Below are positions 7,756 to 15,719 of a stretch of 64,000 nucleotides of DNA, in pieces. Numbering within the stretch: position 1 is the stretch's first letter; every line of letters starts with the position of its first letter. The notes under the pieces are model-generated. The model was not told the origin of the DNA and did not search any database. It worked only from the letters and a program-made list of their open reading frames with translations. The stretch spans positions 2,170,001 through 2,234,000 of the forward strand of contig OZ252295.1 of assembly GCA_965250195.1 (NCBI GenBank), in the 5' to 3' direction. Both the position numbers and the translations under genes were made by a program. Source of the DNA: CAUZIR01 sp965250195. GTDB taxonomy: Bacteria; Chloroflexota; Dehalococcoidia; Lucifugimonadales; UBA2962.

Positions 7756-9516
7756 CTAGCGTCCCGTCGCGTGCGACTCGCGCCGAGGGTCCGCCCCCGC
7801 CCAGACGAAACCGGTCGTGTGGTCTTTGGCCACCACGGTAGGGCAGCCGGCGGCGAAAGCCAGCTCCCCCCAGTCCTGGACTTCGTGGCCTAGCTTACTC
7901 AGCGCCCCGGACACTTCCGCACCCACGCCCGACTCGACCCTGGCCATGCCGGGGAAGTAGGCGTGCGGCTCCATCGTGTCTGGGTGGCTGTATGTCGAGA
8001 CCCTGGGAGCCTCAACGGCCTGCTGCACATCCATGCCGAACTCGAAGCGGTTGAGCAGCACCTGCACCATCGCCTGCACCTGCGCGTCCGCCCCCGGCGT
8101 CCCGATCGTCATGGCGAAGTTGCCGTCCCTGAACACCAGCGCGGGATTCGGCGTCAGGCGGGGCCGTTTCCAGGGGGCTATGTGAGCGGGAACATCGGGG
8201 TCGGTGAAGCTCTGGATGCCCCGCCCGCTGGGGGGTATCCCCAGGCCGGGGATCACCGGCGACCACATGTAGGTGTCGGACGTCGTGGCGGCGAACACGT
8301 TGCCCCACCGGTCCGTCACCGCCACGTGCCCCGTGTCGCCCTCCCCCGGCTTGCCGTTTCGGGTGGGCTCCGGTGACGCGGCGTTGCGGGTTGCGACCGC
8401 CATACCGGGGTCGCCGGGCGGCGGCATCTCGGGCCAGGCGGCGTCCGGTCGTATCAACTCTCGCCTCGCTGCCGCATATGCATCGGACAGCAGCGCGTCC
8501 TTCGGCACCTCCACAAACTCGGGGTCGCCGTAAATGTGGTGCCGGTCCGAAAACACCAGCTTTGTCGCTTCCAACAACACGTGTACGTACTCGGCCGAAT
8601 TGTGGCCCATGGCTGGGAGGTCGTACCCCTCCAGCAGTTTCAGAATCTGCGGCACGGCCGGACCCTGGCACCAGAAGTCGCAGACATATAGATCGAGGTC
8701 CTTGTACCCGACCGTGATCGGTTTATCGACCATGACGGAGAAATCCGCCATGTCGTCCATCGACAAAATGCCGCCGTTCTCCTCCACGAACCGGGTCATC
8801 ATCTCGGCCGGGCGTCCGGTGTAAAAGTGGTCCCTCGCCGCCCGTATGGCCCCGGCCCGTCCCTTCGCGGCGGCCGAGCGCTCTACGTCGATGAGGTCTC
8901 GGTAGAGCCTGCCGAGATCGGGGTTGGTAAGCCGCTCGCCGACCTCCAGCAACCGGGAGTTCGGCATGAGCAGGGTACCGTTCTCTGGCCATTGTTGAAG
9001 GAACTCCTGCGACTCGGCCTTGCTCACCATGTACTGGTAGCTCAGCGTCGTCGGGAAGCCGCGTTCGGCGAATTCGGCCGACGGACCGAGCACGTCCGCG
9101 AGCGTCATCGTGCCGAAGCGCTCCAGCGCCGTGAGCCAGGCGTCCGGTGCCGCCGGGACCATCACCGGGCTGACCCCATTGGGAATGGCGTCGCCCCAGC
9201 GCCTGCGATGCTCGCTCAGGGAGTGCTCTTTTGGCCACCGGCCCACGCCGCTAATGATCAGCACCTCGTCGCGGTCAGCGAGGTACACGATGATGGGGGC
9301 AACACCCCCAAAACTGGTGAGATAAGGCATGACCGTGTTCATCGCCACCCCTGCGGCCACACCGGCATCGACGGCGTTCCCGCCAAGCTCCAAAATGCGA
9401 TTGCCAACGGCTGTGGACAGGAAATGAGCAGTAGAGACGGCGTGCTCAGTGCCAATAAAAGCCGGTCTGCTGGATGTCGTGGCCCGGTAGGTCATGAGGG
9501 TTATCTCCGGCGGCAT
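7756..9516 (-). CDS. Gamma-glutamyltransferase family hydrolase
   Basis: The 586-residue protein is a gamma-glutamyltranspeptidase-family Ntn hydrolase. Residues about 20-60 (AVSTAHFLSTAVGNRILELG then NAVDAGVAA) and FGGVAPIIVY are family landmarks. The nucleophile of the small subunit should be Thr395 in GDTGHVAVTDRWGN; here the usual TTH is TGH. The C-terminal part has PNPALVFRDGNFAMTIGTPG. No signal peptide is evident, unlike classical periplasmic GGT. A cytoplasmic amide hydrolase of the oxamate- or cephalosporin-acylase type is therefore possible, and the exact substrate cannot be read from sequence. Confidence 0.85.
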   Translation of the reverse strand: MPPEITLMTYRATTSSRPAFIGTEHAVSTAHFLSTAVGNRILELGGNAVDAGVAAGVAMNTVMPYLTSFGGVAPIIVYLADRDEVLIISGVGRWPKEHSLSEHRRRWGDAIPNGVSPVMVPAAPDAWLTALERFGTMTLADVLGPSAEFAERGFPTTLSYQYMVSKAESQEFLQQWPENGTLLMPNSRLLEVGERLTNPDLGRLYRDLIDVERSAAAKGRAGAIRAARDHFYTGRPAEMMTRFVEENGGILSMDDMADFSVMVDKPITVGYKDLDLYVCDFWCQGPAVPQILKLLEGYDLPAMGHNSAEYVHVLLEATKLVFSDRHHIYGDPEFVEVPKDALLSDAYAAARRELIRPDAAWPEMPPPGDPGMAVATRNAASPEPTRNGKPGEGDTGHVAVTDRWGNVFAATTSDTYMWSPVIPGLGIPPSGRGIQSFTDPDVPAHIAPWKRPRLTPNPALVFRDGNFAMTIGTPGADAQVQAMVQVLLNRFEFGMDVQQAVEAPRVSTYSHPDTMEPHAYFPGMARVESGVGAEVSGALSKLGHEVQDWGELAFAAGCPTVVAKDHTTGFVWAGADPRRESHATGR

Positions 9517-9577
9517 CTTATGGTCGCGTCGTCCGGGGTGTCCACCAGGTCAGGCGGTCTGGACAGGCCTCTCTCCA

Positions 9578-9609
9578 TGGACACACCACTGGCTGGACAC
9601 ACCACTGGG
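9578..9609. repeat. 16-bp tandem direct repeat in a divergent promoter region
   Basis: TGGACACACCACTGG occurs at 9578 and again at 9594, a head-to-tail 16-bp unit differing only in its last base. It lies between the divergent GGT-family gene and the nitrile hydratase-like genes. It could be a pair of operator half-sites, or simple slippage. Confidence 0.55.
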
Positions 9610-9648
9610 GAACCGTTAGGTTTGCCGCATGGTTTCGGAGGCAGGAGT

Positions 9649-9984
9649 TTGAACGAAGGCCAGGCGGGGCCAAAGGGCGTGCATGACATCGGCGGAGAGC
9701 CGTCGGAGCAGGCCATCGACCGGTCCGAACACCGGCTGTCGGACTGGGAGCTAAAGACCGACGTGCTGATGAAGCTCATGCAGGAAAAGCGCCACATCGT
9801 CGTGGACGAGAACCGGCGCATGATCGAGTCGCTCCCCAGAGACCTTTACGAGGGGCTCATCTACTACGAGCGCTGGGCCGAGAGCCTTGAGCGCCTTTTG
9901 GTCGAAAAAGGACTGCTGACTTCGGCCGAGATCGCAGCGAAGGTGTCGGAGTTGGACGAGCGCTACCAGCCGGAGCACCCGTGA
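9649..9984 (+). CDS. Nitrile hydratase/thiocyanate hydrolase, beta N-terminal-type subunit
   Basis: From TTG 9649, preceded by GGAGGCAGGAG, this encodes about 111 residues beginning near GVHDIGGEPSEQ. The later helices SLPRDLYEGLIYYERWAESL and LEKGLLTSAE-like text (VEKGLLTSAEIAAK) match the N-terminal half of the nitrile hydratase beta subunit. In thiocyanate hydrolase and toyocamycin nitrile hydratase the beta chain is split into two genes, and here the next gene supplies the C-terminal half. The stop overlaps the next start (GTGA). Confidence 0.8.
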   Translation: MNEGQAGPKGVHDIGGEPSEQAIDRSEHRLSDWELKTDVLMKLMQEKRHIVVDENRRMIESLPRDLYEGLIYYERWAESLERLLVEKGLLTSAEIAAKVSELDERYQPEHP

Positions 9985-10301
9985 CGTCGGCCCATCACCA
10001 CATCGCCGCCCGCTTCGAGCCGGGAGACGCCGTCGCGGTTCGCGTCGAAGTCCCGCGGGACCCCGCCGGTGGCCACTACCGCACGCCGTTCTACATTCGG
10101 GGCAAGCGCGGCACCGTCACGCAGGCGCTCGGCCCCTACCCGAACCCGGAGCTGAAGGCATACGGCGGCGACGGGCTGCCGCGCCAGCCGCTGTATCGCG
10201 TCGTGTTCGACCAGTCGGCCTTATGGGGCGAGCGATACCGGGGTCCGGGTCGGGACCGCCTGGAGATCGAAATTTACGACCACTGGTTGGAGCCGGCTTA
10301 G
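9981..10301 (+). CDS. Nitrile hydratase/thiocyanate hydrolase, beta C-terminal-type subunit
   Basis: The 106-residue protein starts at GTG overlapping the previous stop. It matches the SH3-like C-terminal domain of nitrile hydratase beta: FEPGDAVAVRVEVP, GHYRTPFYIRGKRGTV and LYRVVFDQSALWG close to the end. In the family this domain packs against the metal-bearing alpha subunit. The gene order (beta-N, beta-C, alpha) is the same as in split three-subunit enzymes. Confidence 0.85.
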   Translation: MTSAHHHIAARFEPGDAVAVRVEVPRDPAGGHYRTPFYIRGKRGTVTQALGPYPNPELKAYGGDGLPRQPLYRVVFDQSALWGERYRGPGRDRLEIEIYDHWLEPA

Positions 10302-10328
10302 CCGGACTTAGAGGTTTAGGAGAAAACC

Positions 10329-10964
10329 GTGTGCGACGATCAAGACATAGGCGTCGAGCGTCAAGAGGACGACCCTCACGCCGCCCAGAACACGCTGAGC
10401 CGCTACGCCATGCGCATCGAGGCGCTGGCCGAGCTGCTGGACGAAAAGGGAATCGCCAGCTCACGGGAGATCGAGGACTCCATGCACCGGATGGAGCGCT
10501 CGACGCCTTCCAACGGCGCGGCCATCGTCGCCCGTGCCTGAACGGACCCCCGGTTCAAGGCCCGGCTTTTGAGCGACCCGCAGAGCGTCCTGGACGAAAT
10601 GGAAATCCGTCTCGATCACGATCCCGGTCTGACGATCTTAGAAAACACGCCCGACCTGCACCACGTCGTCGTGTGCACGCTGTGCTCTTGCTACCCTAGG
10701 CGTCTGTTGGGCCGCCCGCCGGACTGGTACAAGAGCCTCGCGTATCGCAGACGCGTTGTGGTGGAGCCACGCGAAGTGATCGGCGAATTCGGCTGTGAAG
10801 TGCCCGACGAAACCGAGGTGCGAGTCGTCGACTCCAGCGCCGACATGCGCTACATGGTGCTGCCCGTGCGCCCCGACGGCACCGACGGCATGACCGAGCA
10901 GGAGTTGACGGCTCTGGTCACCCGCGACAGCCTAATCGGCGTCAATATCCCCGACTCACCGTAG
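10329..10964 (+). pseudogene. Nitrile hydratase alpha/thiocyanate hydrolase gamma subunit with in-frame TGA
   Basis: One continuous frame encodes the metal-binding subunit, but codon 71 (10539-10541) is TGA. The flanking text IVARA-stop-TDPRFKARLL is the conserved family segment in which this position is Trp (ARAWxDPxFKARLL). A TGG-to-TGA change explains it fully. Downstream the active site is intact: VVCTLCSC, the cobalt-type claw motif, then YPRRLLGRPPDWYKS and VTRDSLIGVN. The subunit would hydrate nitriles or hydrolyse thiocyanate. TGA is clearly a stop elsewhere in the window (ribBA, rplI), so this is a pseudogene, a sequencing error or a read-through case. No separate activator gene is seen nearby. 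Confidence 0.85.
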
Positions 10965-10977
10965 GGGCCGACTCGCC

Positions 10978-12156
10978 CTAAGGCGCGGCCGTCCTGAATC
11001 GCCACAGGGCGATCGCCAGGAACACGGCGGCGAACACCACCAGCGCGCCCATCTCGGCGACCACATCGCCGGTCGTGGCCCCGAACATCATCAGCTTGTT
11101 GAACGCCTGGTTCGCCCAGCCGTGTGGCGTGACCTTGGCCAGCGCCTGCATCCAGTCCGGCGTGATGAACAGCGGCCACCACGAGCCGCCCAGTGGCGCG
11201 AACACCAGCGACACCAGCACCGCGGCCGAGTCCGCGCTCCGCCTCGTCTTTACCAGCGAAGCCAGCGTCACCGCGAACGCGGACGAAGCGACGACCATGA
11301 GCACCGAGACGCCCACCACCGTCGCCGGTGACACGCCCAGCTCGATGCCGAAGGCGAAGACCCCCACGACCCACAGCACTCCAAGCTGCATAAGCCCCCT
11401 GTACGTCCCGGTGAGGAACTTACCAAGGATGATCGACGAGCGGCGCACGCCGTTGGACATCAATCGCTCCAGGGTATGAGTCTCCCGTTCGCGGGCGATC
11501 TCCTGGGCGCTCATCGCCGCTGCGAAGAACACGAACATGACGAGATAGCCCGGCAATGTGAAGTCGCTGGCCCGCAGCGGCTCGAATTCGCCGACCTGTT
11601 CGGTCTCGAAAGCTACAGGACTGTTGATTTGAGGAATCGAAGAAAGGTCCCCAAAGCCGCGACCCGACTCGGCCCTGATCGTAAAAATCGCCTCCCCGAC
11701 GACCCTGTTCGCGTTGGCGATCCCGGCTATGGACGCCGCGACGCCCTGCAACGCCACCGCCGTCTCCGGGTGATCGGAGTTTGCGACCACCTCTAACGTC
11801 GCGGTGTCTCCGGCTAGCAAGGCCTTTGAAAAACCGGACGGGATTCCCAAGAACCCCGGCAACTCGTCGTTTTCCACCTGGCTCACTCCATCGTGAAAAT
11901 CCAGTTCGAAGAAGGCGACCCTGGGATCATCGACCAGTCCGTCCACGATGTCTCGGGAAATTGCCCCTGTGTCATCGGACGCCACGTACAAGGTGAGCAG
12001 TTCGTCATCCTGGCCCACGTCCCCTAGGGCGAGTGAGAAGCCGAGGATGAACAGGAACGGGAACGCTAGTGCAAAGGCGACCGCGAACCGGTTGGTAAAG
12101 AAAATCCGGGTGTCTTTGGCGCTCATCAAGAGCGCCTGGGAAATCACCCGCCTCAT
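10978..12156 (-). CDS. ABC-2 type exporter permease
   Basis: The 392-residue protein has an N-terminal membrane helix (VAFALAFPFLFILGFSLAL), a large extracytoplasmic domain of about 170 residues and about five C-terminal helices. It contains the ABC-2 signature region EIARERETHTLERLMSNGVR. Its ATG overlaps the stop of the neighbouring permease by four bases. It forms an exporter with that permease and the ATPase upstream. The substrate is unknown; such systems move lipids, drugs or polysaccharides. Confidence 0.9.
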   Translation of the reverse strand: MRRVISQALLMSAKDTRIFFTNRFAVAFALAFPFLFILGFSLALGDVGQDDELLTLYVASDDTGAISRDIVDGLVDDPRVAFFELDFHDGVSQVENDELPGFLGIPSGFSKALLAGDTATLEVVANSDHPETAVALQGVAASIAGIANANRVVGEAIFTIRAESGRGFGDLSSIPQINSPVAFETEQVGEFEPLRASDFTLPGYLVMFVFFAAAMSAQEIARERETHTLERLMSNGVRRSSIILGKFLTGTYRGLMQLGVLWVVGVFAFGIELGVSPATVVGVSVLMVVASSAFAVTLASLVKTRRSADSAAVLVSLVFAPLGGSWWPLFITPDWMQALAKVTPHGWANQAFNKLMMFGATTGDVVAEMGALVVFAAVFLAIALWRFRTAAP

Positions 12157-13340
12157 CGGACGCTCACCTTAAATCCCCATCGTGCGATAGCCAGGGCGAC
12201 GACGGCGACGCCAACCATTACGGCTGCCTCAAGACCCTGGTCGATGAGTGACTCGCCGCCGGAGATTATCGCGTCCAGTGCGTCGATCGCGTACCGGTTC
12301 AGGGTGAAACGGCTGACCGTGTCCATGGCGCCGGATGTCGAGAAGAAAGTGCCGCCAAAAATGGTCATGAACATCGTTATCACCACGCCCGCCCAGATCG
12401 CCTGGTCCCTGCTGGTGGCCAGCGCGCCTATGGCCAGGCCGATGGCGCTGACCGCCCCGGCGATGAGCAGGCAAAACACCACCACCTGGAAGTACTCGGA
12501 TGCGCCTGCCACTTGAAGCGCTGCAAAACCTAGCGACATCAGCACGAGCGTCTGAAACATCGCCCGAAAAAGACCGCCCATGAATTTTCCGATAAAGAGC
12601 TGCCCCAGGCTTAGCCGGGTCGTGGTGAGGCGCTCCAGCGTGCCCAGTCTGCGGTCCTCGACTATCGACTGCGACCCGAGCGTGACGGCGAACGTGAGGA
12701 ACATCACGAGAATGCCCGGCATCAGGCGGTTTACGAAGTGGCTGTCGCCACCGCCTACCGTCCGCGATGCCACCGTCACGGCCGGGTTCTCCCGGCTCTC
12801 GGTAAGCAGACGAGCGACTGTCTCATCGATGCGATCGGGCGCGATGCCGTCGCCCGCCAGCGCCTCGCCGACGGCGGCGTGTGCGGCAAACTCCGAGGCC
12901 ACCTGCCCGGTGACGGCGCGGACGATGGCCATCGCAATCTGCCCCGCGTCGCCGCCCTCGCCCCGCTGTCGCGTCAGGACGGTCCCCGTGTCCCCGGCAT
13001 CCGGGGATTCCCCGTCAGAAACGGCCTCGCTGAAACCGGCGGGGAAATCTACGGCTATGAGAATGGCGGAACGGTCCAGTTTTTTCCGAGCTTCCCTGGG
13101 GCTCAAAAGCTCAACCGTCAGCCCGTCAATGTCGCCCAGTCGGTCAAGAATCTCGGCCGTGACCGGGCCACCGTCGTTGTCGACGATGTGCGCGGTGCCG
13201 TGAAACGAAGTGCCGCCGGAGAACGTCCCGTACATGAGGGCGAACAGGGCAATGGGCAGGGCGACGCCGAACGCCAGCTCGCCCCGGTCCGCGAGATAGC
13301 GGTGCAGTTCGAAAACGGCTATTACGAAAGGTCGGAACAA
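12153..13340 (-). CDS. ABC-2 type exporter permease
   Basis: The 395-residue permease has the same layout as its downstream partner: an N-terminal helix, a large external loop (about residues 45-185) and a C-terminal membrane domain with IVEDRRLGTLERLTTTRLSL. The start is TTG 13340; no ATG is available near it. It lies between the ATPase gene and the second permease, so the exporter is probably a heterodimer of two different permeases with one ATPase type. Confidence 0.88.
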   Translation of the reverse strand: MFRPFVIAVFELHRYLADRGELAFGVALPIALFALMYGTFSGGTSFHGTAHIVDNDGGPVTAEILDRLGDIDGLTVELLSPREARKKLDRSAILIAVDFPAGFSEAVSDGESPDAGDTGTVLTRQRGEGGDAGQIAMAIVRAVTGQVASEFAAHAAVGEALAGDGIAPDRIDETVARLLTESRENPAVTVASRTVGGGDSHFVNRLMPGILVMFLTFAVTLGSQSIVEDRRLGTLERLTTTRLSLGQLFIGKFMGGLFRAMFQTLVLMSLGFAALQVAGASEYFQVVVFCLLIAGAVSAIGLAIGALATSRDQAIWAGVVITMFMTIFGGTFFSTSGAMDTVSRFTLNRYAIDALDAIISGGESLIDQGLEAAVMVGVAVVALAIARWGFKVSVR

Positions 13341-13360
13341 GCCGTCCAGTTCAATCCCGC

Positions 13361-13390
13361 CCCGAATCAGTCACGCCCGAATCAGTCACG
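13361..13390. repeat. Perfect 15-bp tandem duplication at a stop codon
   Basis: CCCGAATCAGTCACG occurs twice in direct succession (13361-13375 and 13376-13390). The second copy contains the last codons and TGA stop of the exporter ATPase; the first lies just beyond the stop. It looks like recent replication slippage. Confidence 0.8.
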
Positions 13391-14185
13391 AAGACTCCGG
13401 CCCGTCAGCTTTAGAAACACCTCTTCCAAAGTCACCTCGGCCGGATCGCCTATCTCTGCCTTGAGTTGCTCGGGCGTGCCGATGGCGATGATGCTACCGC
13501 CGTCCATCACGGCGATGCGGTCGCAGAGGCGGTCGGCCTCCTCCATGTAGTGGGTCGTATACAGCACCGTCATGCCCTCGTCGCGCAGGCGCAGGACCGT
13601 GTCAAAAATATGGTTGCGGGATTGGGGGTCGATGCCCACCGTGGGCTCGTCCAGGAACAGCAGCTTCGGCCTGGCCATGAGCGCTATGGCGATATTGACC
13701 CGCCGCTTCATCCCGCCGGAGAACTTTTCGATCTGGTCACCGGCTCGTTCACTCAGCCCCACCAGCGCCAGGTTTTCGCCGGCCGCGCGTTTTGCGTCGC
13801 GGCCGCTGAGGCCCGCCATGCGGCCGAAGAACACCAGGTTGGCCTCTGCCGACAGCTCGGGGTAGAGCGCCAACTCCTGCGGGCAGACGCCTATTAAACG
13901 GTGCACGCGGCCGGGCTCGGTGGTGACCGAGTGTCCGCCAATAGCCACGTCGCCTTCGTCCGGAGGCAGCACGGTGGACAGCATGCGAATCGTAGTCGTC
14001 TTGCCCGCGCCATTCGGTCCGAGCAGCCCGAAAATTTCTTGGCCCGCAATCTCGAACGAGACATCCGCCACTGCGCGCAGGTCTCCGAACGACTTCGTCA
14101 GGCCGCTGGCGACGAGGTAGGCCCCGTTCGCATTGGGAGCGTTAGATTGCTCCTCGCGGTCCACCTCTGAAAGTTCGGAAGTCAT
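13382..14185 (-). CDS. ABC transporter ATP-binding protein (drug/lipid exporter type)
   Basis: From ATG 14185 this encodes 267 residues, beginning MTSELSEVDREEQ. Walker A is LLGPNGAGKTTTIRML, the Q-loop CPQELALYPELS, the signature KFSGGMKRRVNIA, Walker B KLLFLDEPTVGIDP and the H-loop TTHYMEEADRLCD. The C-terminal end EEVFLKLTGRSLRD is typical of the ABC-2 exporter subfamily. A longer upstream reading exists but would run under the divergent aminotransferase promoter. The two permease genes follow on the same strand. Confidence 0.93.
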   Translation of the reverse strand: MTSELSEVDREEQSNAPNANGAYLVASGLTKSFGDLRAVADVSFEIAGQEIFGLLGPNGAGKTTTIRMLSTVLPPDEGDVAIGGHSVTTEPGRVHRLIGVCPQELALYPELSAEANLVFFGRMAGLSGRDAKRAAGENLALVGLSERAGDQIEKFSGGMKRRVNIAIALMARPKLLFLDEPTVGIDPQSRNHIFDTVLRLRDEGMTVLYTTHYMEEADRLCDRIAVMDGGSIIAIGTPEQLKAEIGDPAEVTLEEVFLKLTGRSLRD

Positions 14186-14272
14186 GTCCCTCGCCGTGTC
14201 TGCATAGCCGTCGGTTGGGATAGAATGCGCCGACGAAATAGTACACCGGGTACGGGAGCGACAAGGAAGGCG

Positions 14273-15610
14273 ATGAGTAAGAGCAGCGAGCTTTACGAGA
14301 GAGACAGAGTGGCCGTAGCGAAGGCCACCAAGGTCCGCTACAACCCGATGGTCATCGAGCGTGGTGAGGGTCCGCGCCTGATCGACGCCGACGGCCGCAG
14401 CTACCTCGACTTCGGCGCCAGCTGGGCGCTGACCCATCTTGGTTACAACAATGAAGCAGTGCGACAGGCCGTCACTACGCAACTGGAAAAGACCGCGTTT
14501 GCGGGCATCGTATCGGCCGTGTCCTCCCCGGCCGTCGAGCTGGCCGAGCGACTGATCGGCCTGATGGGCGGCGATTTCGAGAAAAGGGCCTGGTTCGGCC
14601 TGTCCGGCTCCGACGCGGCCGAAGCGGCTCAGCGAATGGTCCTGACCGCCACCGGCAAGCGGCGCATCGTCTCATTCATCGGCGCCATGCACGGCACCAA
14701 CGACTCCGGCATCGGCCTGTCGGGCCTGCCCGGCGGCTCCGGTTTTGCATTTGGGCCGCACGTGCTGAAGGCGCCGTTCCCCGACCCCTACAGGTCGCCC
14801 TTCCCCGATGCGGGAGAGGATCTGACGGACCGCTGCCTCGACTACCTTGAGAACTACCTGTTCAAGACCGTGTGCCCGCCGGAAGACACCGCGGCCGTGT
14901 TTGTGGAAACCGTGCAGAGCGACAGCGGCGACGTCGTGCCCCCGCCCGACTTCCTGCCCAAGCTGCGAGCCCTCTGTGACCGGCACGGCCTGTTGCTGGT
15001 CGTCGACGACATCAAGGTCGGCCTGGGCCGCACCGGGAAGATGTTCTCCAACGAAAATTTCAGAGTCGATGCCGACCTGCTCCTGCTCGGCAAGTCGATG
15101 GGCGGCGGGCTACCCCTCAGTGCGATTGTGGGTCGGGCCGAAGTGCTGGACAGCGGCTTCGCGGGCTTCACCACCTCAGGTAACGCTGCCTGCTGCGCGG
15201 CCGGGCTAGCCACGGTCGATGAGGTCATCCGGCTGGGCCTGGCCGAGCGGTCCGCCGAGAACGGTGCGTACCTGCAAGACCGACTAAAAGAGACGCTCTG
15301 CGGCTACGACATCGTCGGCGACGTGCGGGGATTGGGCATGATCCAGGGCGTCGATCTCGTCACCAGCAAGGACACCAAAGAGCCCAACCGGGACGCGGCC
15401 GCCAAGATCGTGTACCGGGCCTGGGAGTTGGGCCTGATCCTGTACTACGCGGGAAGCTTCGGTAACGTCATCGAAATAACCCCGCCCCTCACGCTGACGA
15501 AAGAGGAGATCGACGAGGGCGTCGCCATTCTAGACCAGGCCGTTCGTGACTATTTAGAGGGGTCCATCCCGGACGAATCCATCACAGAGTTCTCCGGCTG
15601 GTTCGCTTGA
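14273..15610 (+). CDS. Class III aminotransferase (PLP-dependent)
   Basis: ATG 14273 follows an AAGGAAGG ribosome site. The 445-residue protein is a fold-type I, class III aminotransferase. Landmarks are YLDFGASWALTHLGYNN, GLSGSDAAEAAQRMV, VFVETVQSDSGDVVPPPDFL, VVDDIKVGLGRTGKMF and LLLGKSMGGGLPLS, whose Lys274 should bind pyridoxal phosphate. The family covers 4-aminobutyrate, ornithine and omega-amino acid transaminases, and the specific substrate is not evident. A membrane microprotein overlaps its stop codon. Confidence 0.9.
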   Translation: MSKSSELYERDRVAVAKATKVRYNPMVIERGEGPRLIDADGRSYLDFGASWALTHLGYNNEAVRQAVTTQLEKTAFAGIVSAVSSPAVELAERLIGLMGGDFEKRAWFGLSGSDAAEAAQRMVLTATGKRRIVSFIGAMHGTNDSGIGLSGLPGGSGFAFGPHVLKAPFPDPYRSPFPDAGEDLTDRCLDYLENYLFKTVCPPEDTAAVFVETVQSDSGDVVPPPDFLPKLRALCDRHGLLLVVDDIKVGLGRTGKMFSNENFRVDADLLLLGKSMGGGLPLSAIVGRAEVLDSGFAGFTTSGNAACCAAGLATVDEVIRLGLAERSAENGAYLQDRLKETLCGYDIVGDVRGLGMIQGVDLVTSKDTKEPNRDAAAKIVYRAWELGLILYYAGSFGNVIEITPPLTLTKEEIDEGVAILDQAVRDYLEGSIPDESITEFSGWFA

Positions 15611-15705
15611 GGGACCTCCTCAAGAACCCCCTAGTCGGATATTTGCTGATCGGCTCGCTCCTGCTGATAGTAGTCGCCCTGGTACTCGTACTCGCCCTGG
15701 CTTAA
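15607..15705 (+). CDS. 32-residue single-pass membrane microprotein
   Basis: TTG 15607 overlaps the aminotransferase stop (TTGA) and opens a frame of 32 codons ending TAA at 15703-15705. The product starts MRDLLKNPLVGYLLIGS and continues as an uninterrupted run of Leu, Val, Ala and Ile, so it is a single membrane helix with a short basic cytoplasmic end. The overlap suggests translational coupling. Small size makes chance possible, but the strong hydrophobic pattern and coupling support it. Function is unknown. Confidence 0.5.
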   Translation: MRDLLKNPLVGYLLIGSLLLIVVALVLVLALA

Positions 15706-15719
15706 GCCAGGCGCAGCGG

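Noticed and set aside
10329..10964. Genetic code with TGA as Trp
   Set aside because: TGA is the clear stop of many intact genes here (ribE, ribBA overlapping ribH, rplI, khpA), and TAG also interrupts the binding protein, so a global code change does not fit.
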